A stretch of 44,335 nucleotides of DNA from Bacillota bacterium (GCA_029960955.1 JASBVS010000056.1:1-44335); one strand, 5' to 3'. Numbered from the stretch's first letter, positions 36,686 to 44,335 are shown. Notes: generated by a model from the letters alone, not told the origin. Numbers and translations: made by a program.

Positions 36686-38148
36686 CCCTCTCGATCCGGG
36701 ACGGCTCCGGCGGCCAGCAGGCGGCGCTGGAGCTTGCCCGAAGCCGTCCGCGGCAGGCGAGTGACGAAGTCGATCCGGTCCGGCACCTTGAAGTGGGCGA
36801 TCCGCTCCCGGAGCCAGGAGCGCAGCGCCCCGGCGTCCAGCCCCGCGCCCGGCCGGAGGACGACGGCCGCCCGGGGGCGCTCGCCCCAGAGCGGGTCGGG
36901 AACGCCCCAGACGCCGGCGTCGCGGACGGCGGGGTGGGCGAGGAGCGCTTCCTCCACCTCGGCCGGCGCGATCTTCTCGCCGCCGGAGATGATCAAGTCG
37001 TCGCTCCGGCCGACGACGAAAAGGCAGCCGTCCTCGTCGAGGTAGCCCAGGTCGCCCGTACGGAGCCAGCCCCGGACGAAAACGCGGCGGGTAGCGCCGG
37101 GGTCGCGCCAGTAGCCGGCGGCGACGGTCGGACCGCGGAGCGCGATCTCCCCCAGGGTGCCGGCCGGCACGGGCCTGAGCTCCTCGTCGACCACGGCCAC
37201 CTCCGCGAAGGGCAGGGGCCGCCCGGCCGAGCCCGGGTGCGCGGCACCCGGGACGGGCGGCACGGTCACCACCTGGGAGGCCGTCTCGGTCATGCCGTAG
37301 GTCGCCAGAACGGGGCAAGCCAGCGCCTCCGCCCGCTCCAGCAGCGGTCGCGGCACGGGGCCGCCGCCCACGAGGGCGAAGCGGAGCGTCGGCGGGAACG
37401 GCCGCTCGCCCCGCGCCTCCAGCAGCCGCTCCAGCATGGTGGCCACCAGGGAGAGCGCCTGCACCCGGCCGGCGTCGATCAGCCGGTTGACCTCCCCAGG
37501 CTCGAAGCGGCGCCGGAGCAGGACCGTCGTCCCCAGGAGGACGGAGCGCGTCAGGAGGGCCAGACCGCCCACGTGGAAGAGAGGAAGGACCGCCAGCCAG
37601 CGCTCGCCGGGCACGAAACCGAGGTGGAGCGCCGAGGCGACCGCGTTCCACCAGAAGTTGGCGCGCGTCAGGAGCACGCCCTTGGGCCGGCCCGTCGTGC
37701 CGGAGGTGGCGACGATGGCGGCGACGCCCGCGCCGGCTGTCTCCCGCCGGCGCCTGCGCCGTCGTCCCGCCCATGGCAGGCCGAAGACCGCGTCCGGGTC
37801 GAGCCAGTCCAGGAGACGGCGGAGCTCCCCGCTGGCGAGGCGCGTGTTGAGCGGCACGCAGACCGCCCGGAGCCGGAGGCAGGCGTGGAAGAGCGTGACC
37901 CACCCCAGGCCGGCAGGAAGCGCCACCGCCACGCGCGAGCCTTCCGCCACGCCGCGCCTGCGCAGCTCGGCAGCGACCCGGCTCGCCTGCCGGTCGAACT
38001 CCGCCCAGCTCCAGGCGCGCCCGTCCGCCTCGATCGCGGTCGCACCCGGCGTCCGGGCGGCCCGCCCGGCGAGCCAGTCGGCGGCGACGGCGCCCGCCGC
38101 GGGCAGCGCTTCCTCGTGCGCGACGATCGGTGCCGAGCGCTCGCCCAT
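36682..38148 (-). CDS. menE: o-Succinylbenzoate-CoA ligase MenE
   Basis: A 488-residue adenylate-forming enzyme with VAAIVATSGTTGRPKGVLLT (P-loop), LPLFHVGGLALLTRSVLLG, ATYGMTETASQVV, WLRTGDLGYLDEDG and the C-terminal lysine in LPRTASGKLQRR. The SGGEKIAPAEVEEAL hinge is typical. The short length and position between menB and menA support OSB-CoA ligase rather than a general acyl-CoA synthetase. It activates o-succinylbenzoate with ATP and CoA for MenB. ATG 38148 lies 2 bp after the menB stop. An Arg-rich run (around residues 126-135) is unusual. Confidence 0.92.
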   Translation of the reverse strand: MGERSAPIVAHEEALPAAGAVAADWLAGRAARTPGATAIEADGRAWSWAEFDRQASRVAAELRRRGVAEGSRVAVALPAGLGWVTLFHACLRLRAVCVPLNTRLASGELRRLLDWLDPDAVFGLPWAGRRRRRRRETAGAGVAAIVATSGTTGRPKGVLLTRANFWWNAVASALHLGFVPGERWLAVLPLFHVGGLALLTRSVLLGTTVLLRRRFEPGEVNRLIDAGRVQALSLVATMLERLLEARGERPFPPTLRFALVGGGPVPRPLLERAEALACPVLATYGMTETASQVVTVPPVPGAAHPGSAGRPLPFAEVAVVDEELRPVPAGTLGEIALRGPTVAAGYWRDPGATRRVFVRGWLRTGDLGYLDEDGCLFVVGRSDDLIISGGEKIAPAEVEEALLAHPAVRDAGVWGVPDPLWGERPRAAVVLRPGAGLDAGALRSWLRERIAHFKVPDRIDFVTRLPRTASGKLQRRLLAAGAVPDREG

Positions 38149-38150
38149 GG

Positions 38151-38966
38151 CTACGGCAGGCGCGGGAAGCGCGAGAAGTCGGGGGCGCGCTTCTCGAGGA
38201 AGGCGTTCCGCCCCTCCTGCGCCTCCTCGGTCATGTAGAAGAGCATGGTGGCGTCGCCGGCCAGCTGCTGGAGGCCGGCCAGGCCGTCGGTGTCGGCGTT
38301 GAAGGCGGCTTTCAGGAGCCGGATGGCGGTCGGGCTCTTGGCCAGGATCTCCTCCGCCCAGGCGACCGTCTCCTCCTCGAGGCGAGCCAGCGGGACGACG
38401 GCGTTGACCAGGCCCATCTCCAGCGCTTCCTGGGCCGTGTACTGGCGGCAGAGGTACCAGATCTCGCGCGCCTTCTTGTGCCCGACGACGCGCGCCAGGA
38501 GCGCCGCGCCGTAGCCGCCGTCGAAGGAGCCGACCCTGGGGCCGGTCTGGCCGAAGACGGCGTTGTCGGCCGCGACCGTCAGGTCGCAGACGAGCTGGAG
38601 GACGTTGCCGCCGCCGATGGCGTAGCCCGCCACCATGGCGATCACCGGCTTGGGAAGCGTGCGGATCTGGCGCTGCAAGTCCAGGACGTTCAGCCTGGGG
38701 ATCCCGCGCTCGTCGAGGTAGCCGGCCTCTCCCCGCACGCGCTGGTCGCCGCCGGAGCAGAAGGCCTCGCGGCCTGCTCCGGTCAGGATGGCCACGCCGA
38801 TCTGCGGGTCGTCGCGCACGCGGGCGAAGGCGTCGGAGAGCTCGAAGAGCGTCAACGGTCGGAAGGCGTTGCGCACCTCCGGCCGGTTGATGGTGATCTT
38901 GGCGATGCCGCCGCTGCGCTCGAAGAGGACGTCCTGGTAGGTGTCGATCGGCTCCCAGCGGACCAT
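38151..38966 (-). CDS. menB: 1,4-dihydroxy-2-naphthoyl-CoA synthase MenB
   Basis: The 271-residue crotonase-fold enzyme has the MenB-specific motifs [79 protein letters not shown] and [18 protein letters not shown]. It closes the naphthoate ring of OSB-CoA. The ATG at 38966 has GAGGAGGGAAGG upstream. It is the first gene of menB-menE-menA, all head-on to the replication fork. A perfect 16-bp palindrome lies about 60 bp upstream. Confidence 0.97.
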   Translation of the reverse strand: MVRWEPIDTYQDVLFERSGGIAKITINRPEVRNAFRPLTLFELSDAFARVRDDPQIGVAILTGAGREAFCSGGDQRVRGEAGYLDERGIPRLNVLDLQRQIRTLPKPVIAMVAGYAIGGGNVLQLVCDLTVAADNAVFGQTGPRVGSFDGGYGAALLARVVGHKKAREIWYLCRQYTAQEALEMGLVNAVVPLARLEEETVAWAEEILAKSPTAIRLLKAAFNADTDGLAGLQQLAGDATMLFYMTEEAQEGRNAFLEKRAPDFSRFPRLP

Positions 38967-39024
38967 ACCCTTCCCTCCTCAACCTGGCGATCCGTGCACG
39001 CCGTGGAAGCGGACGGAGCGGACC

Positions 39025-39040
39025 GACCGACTAGTCGGTC
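39025..39040. promoter_or_regulatory. 16-bp perfect palindrome upstream of menB, TetR-type operator candidate
   Basis: GACCGACTAGTCGGTC is its own reverse complement and closely resembles the ACCGACnnGTCGGT operators of many TetR-family repressors. It sits 59 bp before the menB start, in the 246-bp gap between menB and the tRNA cluster, where the men promoter must lie. No regulator gene is adjacent. Confidence 0.6.
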
Positions 39041-39146
39041 TACACGCAGAGCGTAGCCGAGAGGCGGTCACCTGGCAATTCCGGGGAGGGCTTTCCAGGC
39101 GTCGCAAACGCGCGAAAGGAGGCCGTTTGCCATGCCTCGGGACCGG

Positions 39147-39175
39147 TTGTGGCGAACCAGGGGCCGTGCTAGCCT
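39147..39175 (+). promoter_or_regulatory. Promoter of the tRNA-Arg/tRNA-Ser/SRP RNA cluster
   Basis: TTGTGG (39147-39152), a 17-bp spacer and TAGCCT (39170-39175) preceded by TGC form an extended -10 sigma-A promoter 37 bp before tRNA-Arg(CCT). It may serve the two tRNA-Ser genes and SRP RNA as well, as no other promoter is obvious between them. Confidence 0.65.
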
Positions 39176-39212
39176 AATAGGGTGCCACGAGCACGTGGGC
39201 CGGGGAGTGCGT

Positions 39213-39291
39213 GCGCCCGTAGCTCAGAAGGATAGAGCGGAGGTTTCCTAAACCTTGTCTGTCGGGGGTTCGAGTCCCCCCGGGCGCACCA
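39213..39291 (+). tRNA. tRNA-Arg (anticodon CCT)
   Basis: 79 nt with encoded CCA. GCGCCCG (39213-39219) pairs with CGGGCGC (39281-39287), discriminator A. The anticodon loop TTCCTAA places CCT at 39247-39249, reading AGG. The T-arm is GGGGGTTCGAGTCCCCC. Confidence 0.96.
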
Positions 39292-39377
39292 ACCAGCATC
39301 GGCCGGGAGCGAGACCGCCCGGAGCGGGAGCGCTCCACGACAAGACCGCTCGCGGGTCGAGGCCGCCGGATCTTCGC

Positions 39378-39466
39378 GGAGGGGTGTCCGAGCGGTTTAA
39401 GGTGCGGCTCTCGAAAAGCCGTGTGGTGACGAGCCACCGTGGGTTCGAATCCCACCCCCTCCGCCA
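39378..39466 (+). tRNA. tRNA-Ser (anticodon CGA)
   Basis: An 89-nt class II tRNA. GGAGGGG (39378-39384) pairs with CCCCTCC (39456-39462), then G and CCA. The anticodon loop CTCGAAA gives CGA at 39412-39414, for UCG. A long variable arm is present. Confidence 0.97.
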
Positions 39467-39475
39467 GCTCTTTTC

Positions 39476-39565
39476 GGAAGGGTGCAGGAGTGGTTGATCT
39501 GGCACGCCTGGAGAGCGTGTGTACGGGAGACCGTACCGTGGGTTCGAATCCCACCCCTTCCGCCA
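39476..39565 (+). tRNA. tRNA-Ser (anticodon GGA)
   Basis: A 90-nt class II tRNA. GGAAGGG (39476-39482) pairs with CCCTTCC (39555-39561), then G and CCA. The anticodon loop CTGGAGA gives GGA at 39510-39512, for UCC/UCU. It lies 9 bp after tRNA-Ser(CGA) and 17 bp before SRP RNA. Confidence 0.97.
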
Positions 39566-39582
39566 GAATCCAGTTGCGCTTT

Positions 39583-39849
39583 GGCCGTGCTAGGCGGGGA
39601 GGTAGCGGTGCCCTGTACCCGCAATCCGCTTCAGCGGGGCTGAAGACCGCCCCCGGCCTGGCGCTGTGGGGTCCGGGTCCGGCACGTGGTGTTGAGGATC
39701 GGGTCCTGCGCGACGTCCACCCGTGAACCCCGTCAGGTCCGGAAGGAAGCAGCGGTAAGCGGGCCAGGGCGGGTGCCGCAGGGGTGCCGGGTCTGAGCCG
39801 GCGGCCGGACGACGCCCGGAGCGACCAGGTCAAAGGCGGTTGCACGGCC
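39583..39849 (+). ncRNA. ffs: Signal recognition particle RNA, large Bacillus type
   Basis: About 267 nt. The 5' end GGCCGTGC (39583-39590) pairs with GCACGGCC at the 3' end (39842-39849). The Alu domain begins GCTAGGCGGGGAGGTAGCGG, and domain IV carries the conserved GTCAGGTCCGGAAGGAAGCA (39732-39751) that binds Ffh. This is the long form with an Alu domain found in Bacilli and many Clostridia. Its place upstream of dnaX matches scr in B. subtilis. The ends are set by the terminal pairing and may be a few bases off. Confidence 0.95.
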
Positions 39850-39865
39850 GACCATCGTAGGAGAC

Positions 39866-39892
39866 GAGGCCCCCGCGAGAGGGGCCTCTTTT
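39866..39892 (+). terminator. Terminator of SRP RNA, overlapping the dnaX start
   Basis: GAGGCCCC (39866-39873) pairs with GGGGCCTC (39881-39888), followed by TTTT (39889-39892). The last two T residues are the first two bases of the dnaX TTG codon, and the 3' arm contains the only purine-rich stretch (GAGAGGGG) near that start. Confidence 0.85.
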
Positions 39893-41510
39893 GGCGGGGG
39901 CGGCGAGAACGGCGGAGTACCAGGCACTCTATCGCGAGTGGCGGCCCCGCACCTTCGCCGAGGTGGTGGGCCAGGAGCACGTGGTCCGCGCGCTCCGGCG
40001 CGCGGTCGCCCAGGGGCGCGTGGCGCACGCCTACTGCTTCGCCGGGCCGCGCGGCACCGGCAAGACGTCCGTGGCGCGGATCCTCGCCCGTGCGGTCAAC
40101 TGCCTCGCGCCGGCGGAGGGCGAACCCTGCAACGCGTGCCGCCCCTGCCAGGAAGCCCTGGACGGCTCCTTCCTCGACCTGGTCGAGATCGACGCCGCCT
40201 CCAACCGCGGCATCGACCAGATGCGCGAGCTGCTGGAGCGCGTCCACCTGGCGCCGGTGGAGGGCCGGCGGAAGGTCTACATCATCGACGAGGCCCACAT
40301 GCTGACGCCCGACGCCTTCAACGCCTTCCTCAAGACGCTGGAGGAGCCGCCGGCCCACGCGCTCTTCCTGCTGGCCACGACGGAGCCGCAGAAGGTGCCG
40401 GTCACCATCCTCTCGCGCTGCCAGCGCTTCGACTTCCACCGCATCGAGGAAGAGCGCATCGCCCGCCACTTGGCGCACGTCGTGGAGAGCCTGGGCGCGG
40501 CCATGGAAGCGGAGGCGCTCGACGCCCTGGCGCGCTACGCCGAGGGCGGCCTGCGCGACGCCCTCAGCCTGCTCGACGAGTGCCTGGCCGCGGGCGCCCG
40601 CACGGCGGACGACGTGGCCGCCGTTCTGGGCACGGCGCCCTCGCAGGCGCTGGAGGCGCTCTCGGAGGCGCTGGCGACGGGCGACGCCGCCCGCTGCCTG
40701 GCCGTGGTGGAGGAGCTGGCCCTCCAGGGGAAGGACTTCCGCCAGGTCCTCCTCGACCTGACCGCCCACCTGCGCCAGGAACTCCTGGGGATCCTGGAGG
40801 CGGCGGGCGGAACGCGGGGCGGCGCCCTGCCCGGAACGGGGCCAACGGGGCGCTGGCGGGCGCAACCGCTTCTCGCCACGCTGGAGGCGCTGGCCGACCT
40901 GGAGGGCGAGATGCGCTGGGCGGCGCGGCCCCGGGCGCGCTTCGAGCTGGGCCTCCTGGCGGCCATGGAGCGGGCGGGGCACGACCTCTCCGGCGCCGGC
41001 GACACTCCGGAGGAGGCAGGAGAACGCCGGACCGAAGCCGACGGCGCTCCGCAGGAGGCGGCGGAAAGCCGAACCGAGGCCGGGCAGGCGGGCGCCCCGG
41101 ATCCCGGCTCCGCTCCGCCCGACGAGCCCGAGCTGCCCGCGGCCGGAGAGGGCTCCGGGGAGGTCGACTTCGAGCGCGTCCGGCAGCTCTGGCCGGAGGT
41201 GGTCCAGCGGGCGCGGCGCCGCTCCGCCAAGCTGGCCGCCTTCCTGGAGCCGGCGCGGCCGGCCGGCATCGAGGAAGGCGCGCTGGTGCTCGACTTCCCG
41301 CCGCTCTACGACTTCCATCGCCAGCAGCTGGCCGAGGCGCCGCAGCGCGAGATGCTGGAGGAGGTCCTGGCGGCCCTGCTCGGGCGTAGACTACCCATCA
41401 AGAGCCGCCGGGCGGAGCCCGACGAGCAGTCGGACCTGGCCGAGCCGGTGCGCCGCGCGCTGGAGAAGCTCGGGCCCGGCGCCCGCGTCCGCGAGGAGGG
41501 GAGCCCGTGA
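39891..41510 (+). CDS. dnaX: DNA polymerase III subunit gamma/tau
   Basis: The 539-residue clamp-loader ATPase has YREWRPRTFAEVVGQEHVVR, Walker A GPRGTGKTS (52-60) and zinc cysteines 72, 81, 84 and 87. Walker B lies in VYIIDEAHMLTPDAFNAFLK, and the SRC motif in VTILSRCQRFDFHRI. Domains III to V and an acidic Glu/Ala-rich linker (about 365-425) follow. It loads the beta clamp and links the fork polymerases. The only in-frame start is the TTG at 39891, inside the T-run of the SRP terminator; the next upstream stop is at 39858. No A-rich slippery site for a short gamma form is apparent. Confidence 0.96.
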   Translation: MAGAARTAEYQALYREWRPRTFAEVVGQEHVVRALRRAVAQGRVAHAYCFAGPRGTGKTSVARILARAVNCLAPAEGEPCNACRPCQEALDGSFLDLVEIDAASNRGIDQMRELLERVHLAPVEGRRKVYIIDEAHMLTPDAFNAFLKTLEEPPAHALFLLATTEPQKVPVTILSRCQRFDFHRIEEERIARHLAHVVESLGAAMEAEALDALARYAEGGLRDALSLLDECLAAGARTADDVAAVLGTAPSQALEALSEALATGDAARCLAVVEELALQGKDFRQVLLDLTAHLRQELLGILEAAGGTRGGALPGTGPTGRWRAQPLLATLEALADLEGEMRWAARPRARFELGLLAAMERAGHDLSGAGDTPEEAGERRTEADGAPQEAAESRTEAGQAGAPDPGSAPPDEPELPAAGEGSGEVDFERVRQLWPEVVQRARRRSAKLAAFLEPARPAGIEEGALVLDFPPLYDFHRQQLAEAPQREMLEEVLAALLGRRLPIKSRRAEPDEQSDLAEPVRRALEKLGPGARVREEGSP

Positions 41511-41866
41511 GCTTCAACGTCAACCGCTTGCTGAAGCAGCTGGAGAAGGTGCAGGGCGACGTCGCCCGGGCCCAGGAAGAGCTCCGGAACCGCCGCATCG
41601 AGGCCTCCGCCGGCGGCGGCGCCGTGACCGCCGTGGTGGACGGCACCGGCGTCCTGCAGTCGGTCCGCATCCAGCGGGAGGTGCTGGGCGAGAGCCCGGG
41701 CTCCGACGACCTGGAGATGCTGCAGGACCTGATCGTGGCCGCGGTCGGCGAGGCCCAGCGCCAGGCGCGCGAGGCCGCGGCCCAGGAGATGGCCAAGGCC
41801 ACCGGCGGGCTGGGGGGCGGCCTGCCGGGCCTGCCCGGCCTGCCCGACCTGGGCGGCCTCCTCTGA
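41507..41866 (+). CDS. YbaB/EbfC family nucleoid-associated protein
   Basis: This 119-residue protein begins MSFNVNRLLKQLEKVQGDVA, followed by the YbaB features AQEELRNRRIEASAGGGAVT, VRIQREVL and LEMLQDLIVAAVGEAQRQAR. A Gly/Leu/Pro-rich tail ends it. YbaB dimers bind DNA with little sequence preference and are encoded between dnaX and recR in most bacteria. The GTG start overlaps the dnaX stop (GTGA). Confidence 0.95.
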   Translation: MSFNVNRLLKQLEKVQGDVARAQEELRNRRIEASAGGGAVTAVVDGTGVLQSVRIQREVLGESPGSDDLEMLQDLIVAAVGEAQRQAREAAAQEMAKATGGLGGGLPGLPGLPDLGGLL

Positions 41867-41880
41867 GCGGGGGCGAGCCC

Positions 41881-42477
41881 TTGGAGTACGCAGCGCCCAT
41901 CGCGCGCCTGATCGCCGAGCTCGAGCGCCTGCCGGGGGTGGGACCCAAGACCGCCCAGCGGCTGGCGCTCCACCTCCTCAACCGCCCGCGGGAGGAAGTG
42001 GCCGCGCTCGCCTCCGCGCTCCTGGAGGCGAAGGACCGGATCCACCCCTGCTCCGTCTGCGCCAACCTGACCGACACCGACCCCTGCGCCATCTGCGGCG
42101 ATCCCCGCCGCGACGAGAGCCTCCTCTGCGTCGTGGAGGAGCCGAAGGACGTCATCGCCCTCGAGCGGACGCACGAGTTCCACGGCCGCTACCACGTGCT
42201 GATGGGCGCCATCTCGCCGCTGAGCGGGGTCGGCCCCGACGACCTGCGCATCGAGCCGCTCCTCGCGCGCCTGAAGGAAGGGAAGATCCGCGAGGTGGTC
42301 CTCGCCACCGACCCCGACGTGGAGGGGGAGGCGACCGCCATGTACCTGGCCCGCCTGCTCAAGCCGCTGGGAGTGAAGACCAGCCGCCTGGCGCGAGGGC
42401 TTCCCGAGGGCGGCGACCTCGACTACGTCGACGAGGTGACGCTGGCCCGCGCCCTGGAGGGCCGCCGCGCCATCTGA
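41881..42477 (+). CDS. recR: Recombination mediator protein RecR
   Basis: The 198-residue protein has the helix-hairpin-helix LERLPGVGPKTAQRLALHLL, the Cys4 zinc finger CSVCANLTDTDPCAICGDP, a TOPRIM domain with LCVVEEPKDVIALERT, and the C-terminal LARGLPEGGDLDYVDEVTLA. With RecF and RecO it promotes RecA loading at gaps. The TTG start at 41881 is 14 bp after ybaB. Confidence 0.97.
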   Translation: MEYAAPIARLIAELERLPGVGPKTAQRLALHLLNRPREEVAALASALLEAKDRIHPCSVCANLTDTDPCAICGDPRRDESLLCVVEEPKDVIALERTHEFHGRYHVLMGAISPLSGVGPDDLRIEPLLARLKEGKIREVVLATDPDVEGEATAMYLARLLKPLGVKTSRLARGLPEGGDLDYVDEVTLARALEGRRAI

Positions 42478-42606
42478 CGGGCGGCGCGCCCGGCCCGACT
42501 GGCGCTCCCATTTCCCGGCCATACTCCCAGTATCCGCCGCAGTCGCCCGGCGATCGCGCGGTCGCTCCGCGCATAGCTTGGGTCCGAGGCGGATGGAGGT
42601 GAGACC

Positions 42607-42828
42607 GTGACCGGGGACGGGATGCCCTCCGTGGCGGACGACCCCCTCTTCGACGAGGCGGTCGAGCAGGCGCGGCGCGAGCTGGAGGCCGCCCGCAGCT
42701 ACTTCGACTCCGTGACGGACCCCGAGCTGGTCGACCACGCCATCCATCTTCTCAACGCCGCCGAGAGGAAGTACATGTACCTCGTCCACCGGGCCCAGCG
42801 CGATGGGCCGGCCGGCCGGCCCGCCTGA
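42607..42828 (+). CDS. YaaL-like DUF2508 protein
   Basis: Here a 73-residue helical protein, DPLFDEAVEQARRELEAARS followed by YFDSVTDPELVDHAIHLLNA and AERKYMYLVHRAQ, matches DUF2508 (YaaL), which lies between recR and bofA in spore-forming Bacillota. Function unknown. The GTG at 42607 has a good GGAGGTGAG ribosome-binding site. Confidence 0.9.
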   Translation: MTGDGMPSVADDPLFDEAVEQARRELEAARSYFDSVTDPELVDHAIHLLNAAERKYMYLVHRAQRDGPAGRPA

Positions 42829-42862
42829 GCGCGCCCTCCTCCCGCGCCGCGGCAGGCCGACG

Positions 42863-43195
42863 ATGAGCTGGAGGATGGCGGCGGGGCAGGCGTTCTGGGT
42901 GGCCGCTCTCGCGGCCCTGGTCATCGTCCTGGTGCTCTGGGCGCTGGCGGCTCCGCTGGCGCTGGCAGCGCGCCGGCTCGGCTCCGCCGCGGCCCGGGCG
43001 GCGCTCTGGCTGGCCGCGCGCCTGAAGCGCCCGCTGGCCAACCTGGCCGGCGGGGCGGCCGCGGTGGCGGTCGCCAACCTCCTCTTGGCGCCCGGACTCC
43101 ACGTCGGGTGGAACCTCTGGAACCTGGCGGTCCTCTCCTTCCTGGGGCTGCCGGGAGCGCTCCTCCTGGTGGCGCTGGAGCGCTGGCCGCTCTGA
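42863..43195 (+). CDS. bofA: Pro-sigma-K processing inhibitor BofA family protein
   Basis: The protein has about 110 residues with membrane spans near residues 10-35 and 60-105. The C-terminal [49 protein letters not shown] pattern is that of BofA, which holds the SpoIVFB protease inactive in the mother cell of B. subtilis. The family N-terminus is variable. The start is uncertain: ATG 42863, 42875 or 42803. Its location after yaaL matches B. subtilis and supports a spore-forming host. Confidence 0.85.
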   Translation: MSWRMAAGQAFWVAALAALVIVLVLWALAAPLALAARRLGSAAARAALWLAARLKRPLANLAGGAAAVAVANLLLAPGLHVGWNLWNLAVLSFLGLPGALLLVALERWPL

Positions 43196-43256
43196 GCCCC
43201 GCGGCAGCGGCCGCCGCCAGCCGCTGCCAGCCGCCGCCCGGCGGGCCGGCGCCGGA

Positions 43257-43285
43257 CTGCGGCCCCGCGCGCGTTCTGCTAGACT
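43257..43285 (+). promoter_or_regulatory. Promoter of gltX
   Basis: TGC directly before TAGACT (43280-43285) gives an extended -10, with CTGCGG (43257-43262) 17 bp upstream as a weak -35. It lies 57 bp before the gltX ATG, in the 146-bp gap after bofA. Confidence 0.5.
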
Positions 43286-43341
43286 GGGACAGGTCATCCC
43301 GGCCCGATCCGTCGGGCACCAAGCGAGGCGCGCGAGCATCC

Positions 43342-44335
43342 ATGAGCAGCGGCGTGCGAGTCCGCTTCGCCCCCAGCCCCACAGGCTACCTCCACCTGGG
43401 CGGGGCGCGGACGGCGCTCTTCAACTGGCTTTTCGCCCGTCACCACGGCGGTTCGTTCATCCTGCGCATCGAGGACACCGACCGGCAGCGCTCCAGCGAG
43501 GCGTCGGTCCGCGCGATCACCGAGGGACTCCGCTGGCTGGGCCTCGACTGGGACGAGGGGCCCGAGGCGGGAGGCGCCTTCGGACCCTACTTCCAGTCCC
43601 AGCGCCAGCAAGGCTACCGCCAGGCGGCGGCCTCCCTCCTGGAGCGGGGCCTCGCCTACCCCTGCTACTGCACGGCGGAGGAGCTGGAGCTGCGGAGGAA
43701 GCAGGCCCTGGCCGAAGGCCGCGCGCCGCGCTACGACCGGCGCTGCCTCCGCCTGAGCGCCGCCGAGCGCGAGCGCCTGGAGCGCGAGGGGCGGCGCCCG
43801 GCGCTGCGGCTGCTGGCGCCCGACGAGGGCGTGACGGTCGTCCACGACCTGGTCCGCGGCGACGTCGAGTTCGAGAACGCGGCCGTCATGGACGACTTCG
43901 TCATCATGAAGTCCGACGGCTTCCCCACGTACAACTTCGCCGCCGTCGTCGACGACGCGGCCATGCGCGTCACGCACGTGCTGCGCGCGGAGGAGCACCT
44001 CTCCAACACGCCCAAGCAGCTGGCCGTCTACCGCGCGCTCGGCCTGGAGCCGCCCGCCTTCGGCCACCTGCCCATGATCCTCGCGCCCGACCGCTCCAAG
44101 CTCTCCAAGCGCCACGGCGCCATCGCCGTGGAGGAGTTCCGGGAGCGGGGCTACCTTCCTGAGGCGATGGTCAACTACCTGGCGCTGCTCGGCTGGTCGC
44201 CCGGCGACGAGGAAGAGTTCTTCACCCGCGAGGAGCTCGTCGCCCGCTTCGACCTCGACCGCGTCGGCCGCCAGCCGGCCGTCTACGACGTGGAGAAGCT
44301 GACCTGGATGAACGCGCACTACCTGCGCGAGGCCG
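43342..44335 (+). CDS. gltX: Glutamyl-tRNA synthetase (5' part)
   Basis: The first 331 residues of a class I synthetase are present; the gene runs off the right edge. The start [20 protein letters not shown] contains the HIGH-equivalent motif (HLGG), and [19 protein letters not shown] and the KMSKS-equivalent [15 protein letters not shown] are clear. The region [20 protein letters not shown] contains the Cys residues of the zinc-binding site. It charges tRNA-Glu and, in bacteria lacking GlnRS, usually tRNA-Gln too; the latter cannot be decided here. The ATG at 43342 lacks a clear Shine-Dalgarno. Confidence 0.96.
   Translation, partial: MSSGVRVRFAPSPTGYLHLGGARTALFNWLFARHHGGSFILRIEDTDRQRSSEASVRAITEGLRWLGLDWDEGPEAGGAFGPYFQSQRQQGYRQAAASLLERGLAYPCYCTAEELELRRKQALAEGRAPRYDRRCLRLSAAERERLEREGRRPALRLLAPDEGVTVVHDLVRGDVEFENAAVMDDFVIMKSDGFPTYNFAAVVDDAAMRVTHVLRAEEHLSNTPKQLAVYRALGLEPPAFGHLPMILAPDRSKLSKRHGAIAVEEFRERGYLPEAMVNYLALLGWSPGDEEEFFTREELVARFDLDRVGRQPAVYDVEKLTWMNAHYLREA

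Noticed and set aside
36346-38238. A 630-codon plus-strand frame opposite menA and menE
   Set aside because: Antisense shadow; menE and menA have complete family motifs on the other strand.
39891-41510. Programmed frameshift in dnaX for a short gamma subunit
   Set aside because: No A-rich slippery heptamer is visible in the coding sequence.

Overview
The window is the replication-origin region of a spore-forming, very GC-rich (about 70 % G+C by eye) member of the Bacillota. The evidence is the Bacillus-type gene order rpmH-rnpA-yidC-jag-rsmG-noc-parA-parB on one side of dnaA and dnaN-yaaA-recF-gyrB-gyrA-serS ... tadA-SRP RNA-dnaX-ybaB-recR-yaaL-bofA on the other. Further support comes from a large Alu-domain SRP RNA, a parS site, Noc, RemB, YyaC, YqhV and BofA. 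Composition and gene content fit high-GC lineages such as Symbiobacteriia, Thermaerobacteria or Limnochordia, but the sequence alone does not decide between them. GTG and TTG starts are common.

Left arm (1-14155, mostly minus strand, co-directional with a fork leaving oriC). At the far left is the start of a 2-oxoacid dehydrogenase E1 beta gene next to a truncated E1 alpha remnant. Then, read towards the left edge, come rpsF-ssb-rpsR-MazG-like-DUF2232-rplI-dnaB; TPR-DUF951; the divergent spore gene yyaC; DUF4446, DUF554, parS, parB, parA and noc; and rsmG, jag, yidC, yidD, rnpA and rpmH behind a clear sigma-A promoter.

Origin (14156-16321). DnaA-box clusters lie on both sides of dnaA, a bipartite origin like that of Bacillus subtilis.

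Right arm (16322-44335). A tight operon runs dnaN-S4 protein-recF-DUF721-remB-gyrB-gyrA-AIR-synthase-like, followed by serS and tRNA-Ser. Two accessory blocks on the minus strand interrupt this backbone. Block one is a tyrosine integrase, yqhV, and a glycolipid glycosyltransferase/MFS pair. Block two is another MFS transporter and menB-menE-menA. Between them sit a two-component system and tadA. The backbone resumes with tRNA-Arg, two tRNA-Ser, SRP RNA, dnaX, ybaB, recR, yaaL, bofA and the 5' part of gltX.

Together the genes cover replication initiation and elongation, supercoiling, chromosome partition and nucleoid occlusion, membrane-protein insertion, Ser/Arg/Glu decoding, menaquinone synthesis and sporulation. 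I found no CRISPR array, insertion sequence or recognisable defence island, and nothing that qualifies as a clearly new system. The best leads are a Noc-site match, an integrase caught between near-identical tRNA-Ser ends, a dnaX start fused to the SRP terminator, a possible UgtP/LtaA-like pair and a palindromic operator before the men genes.
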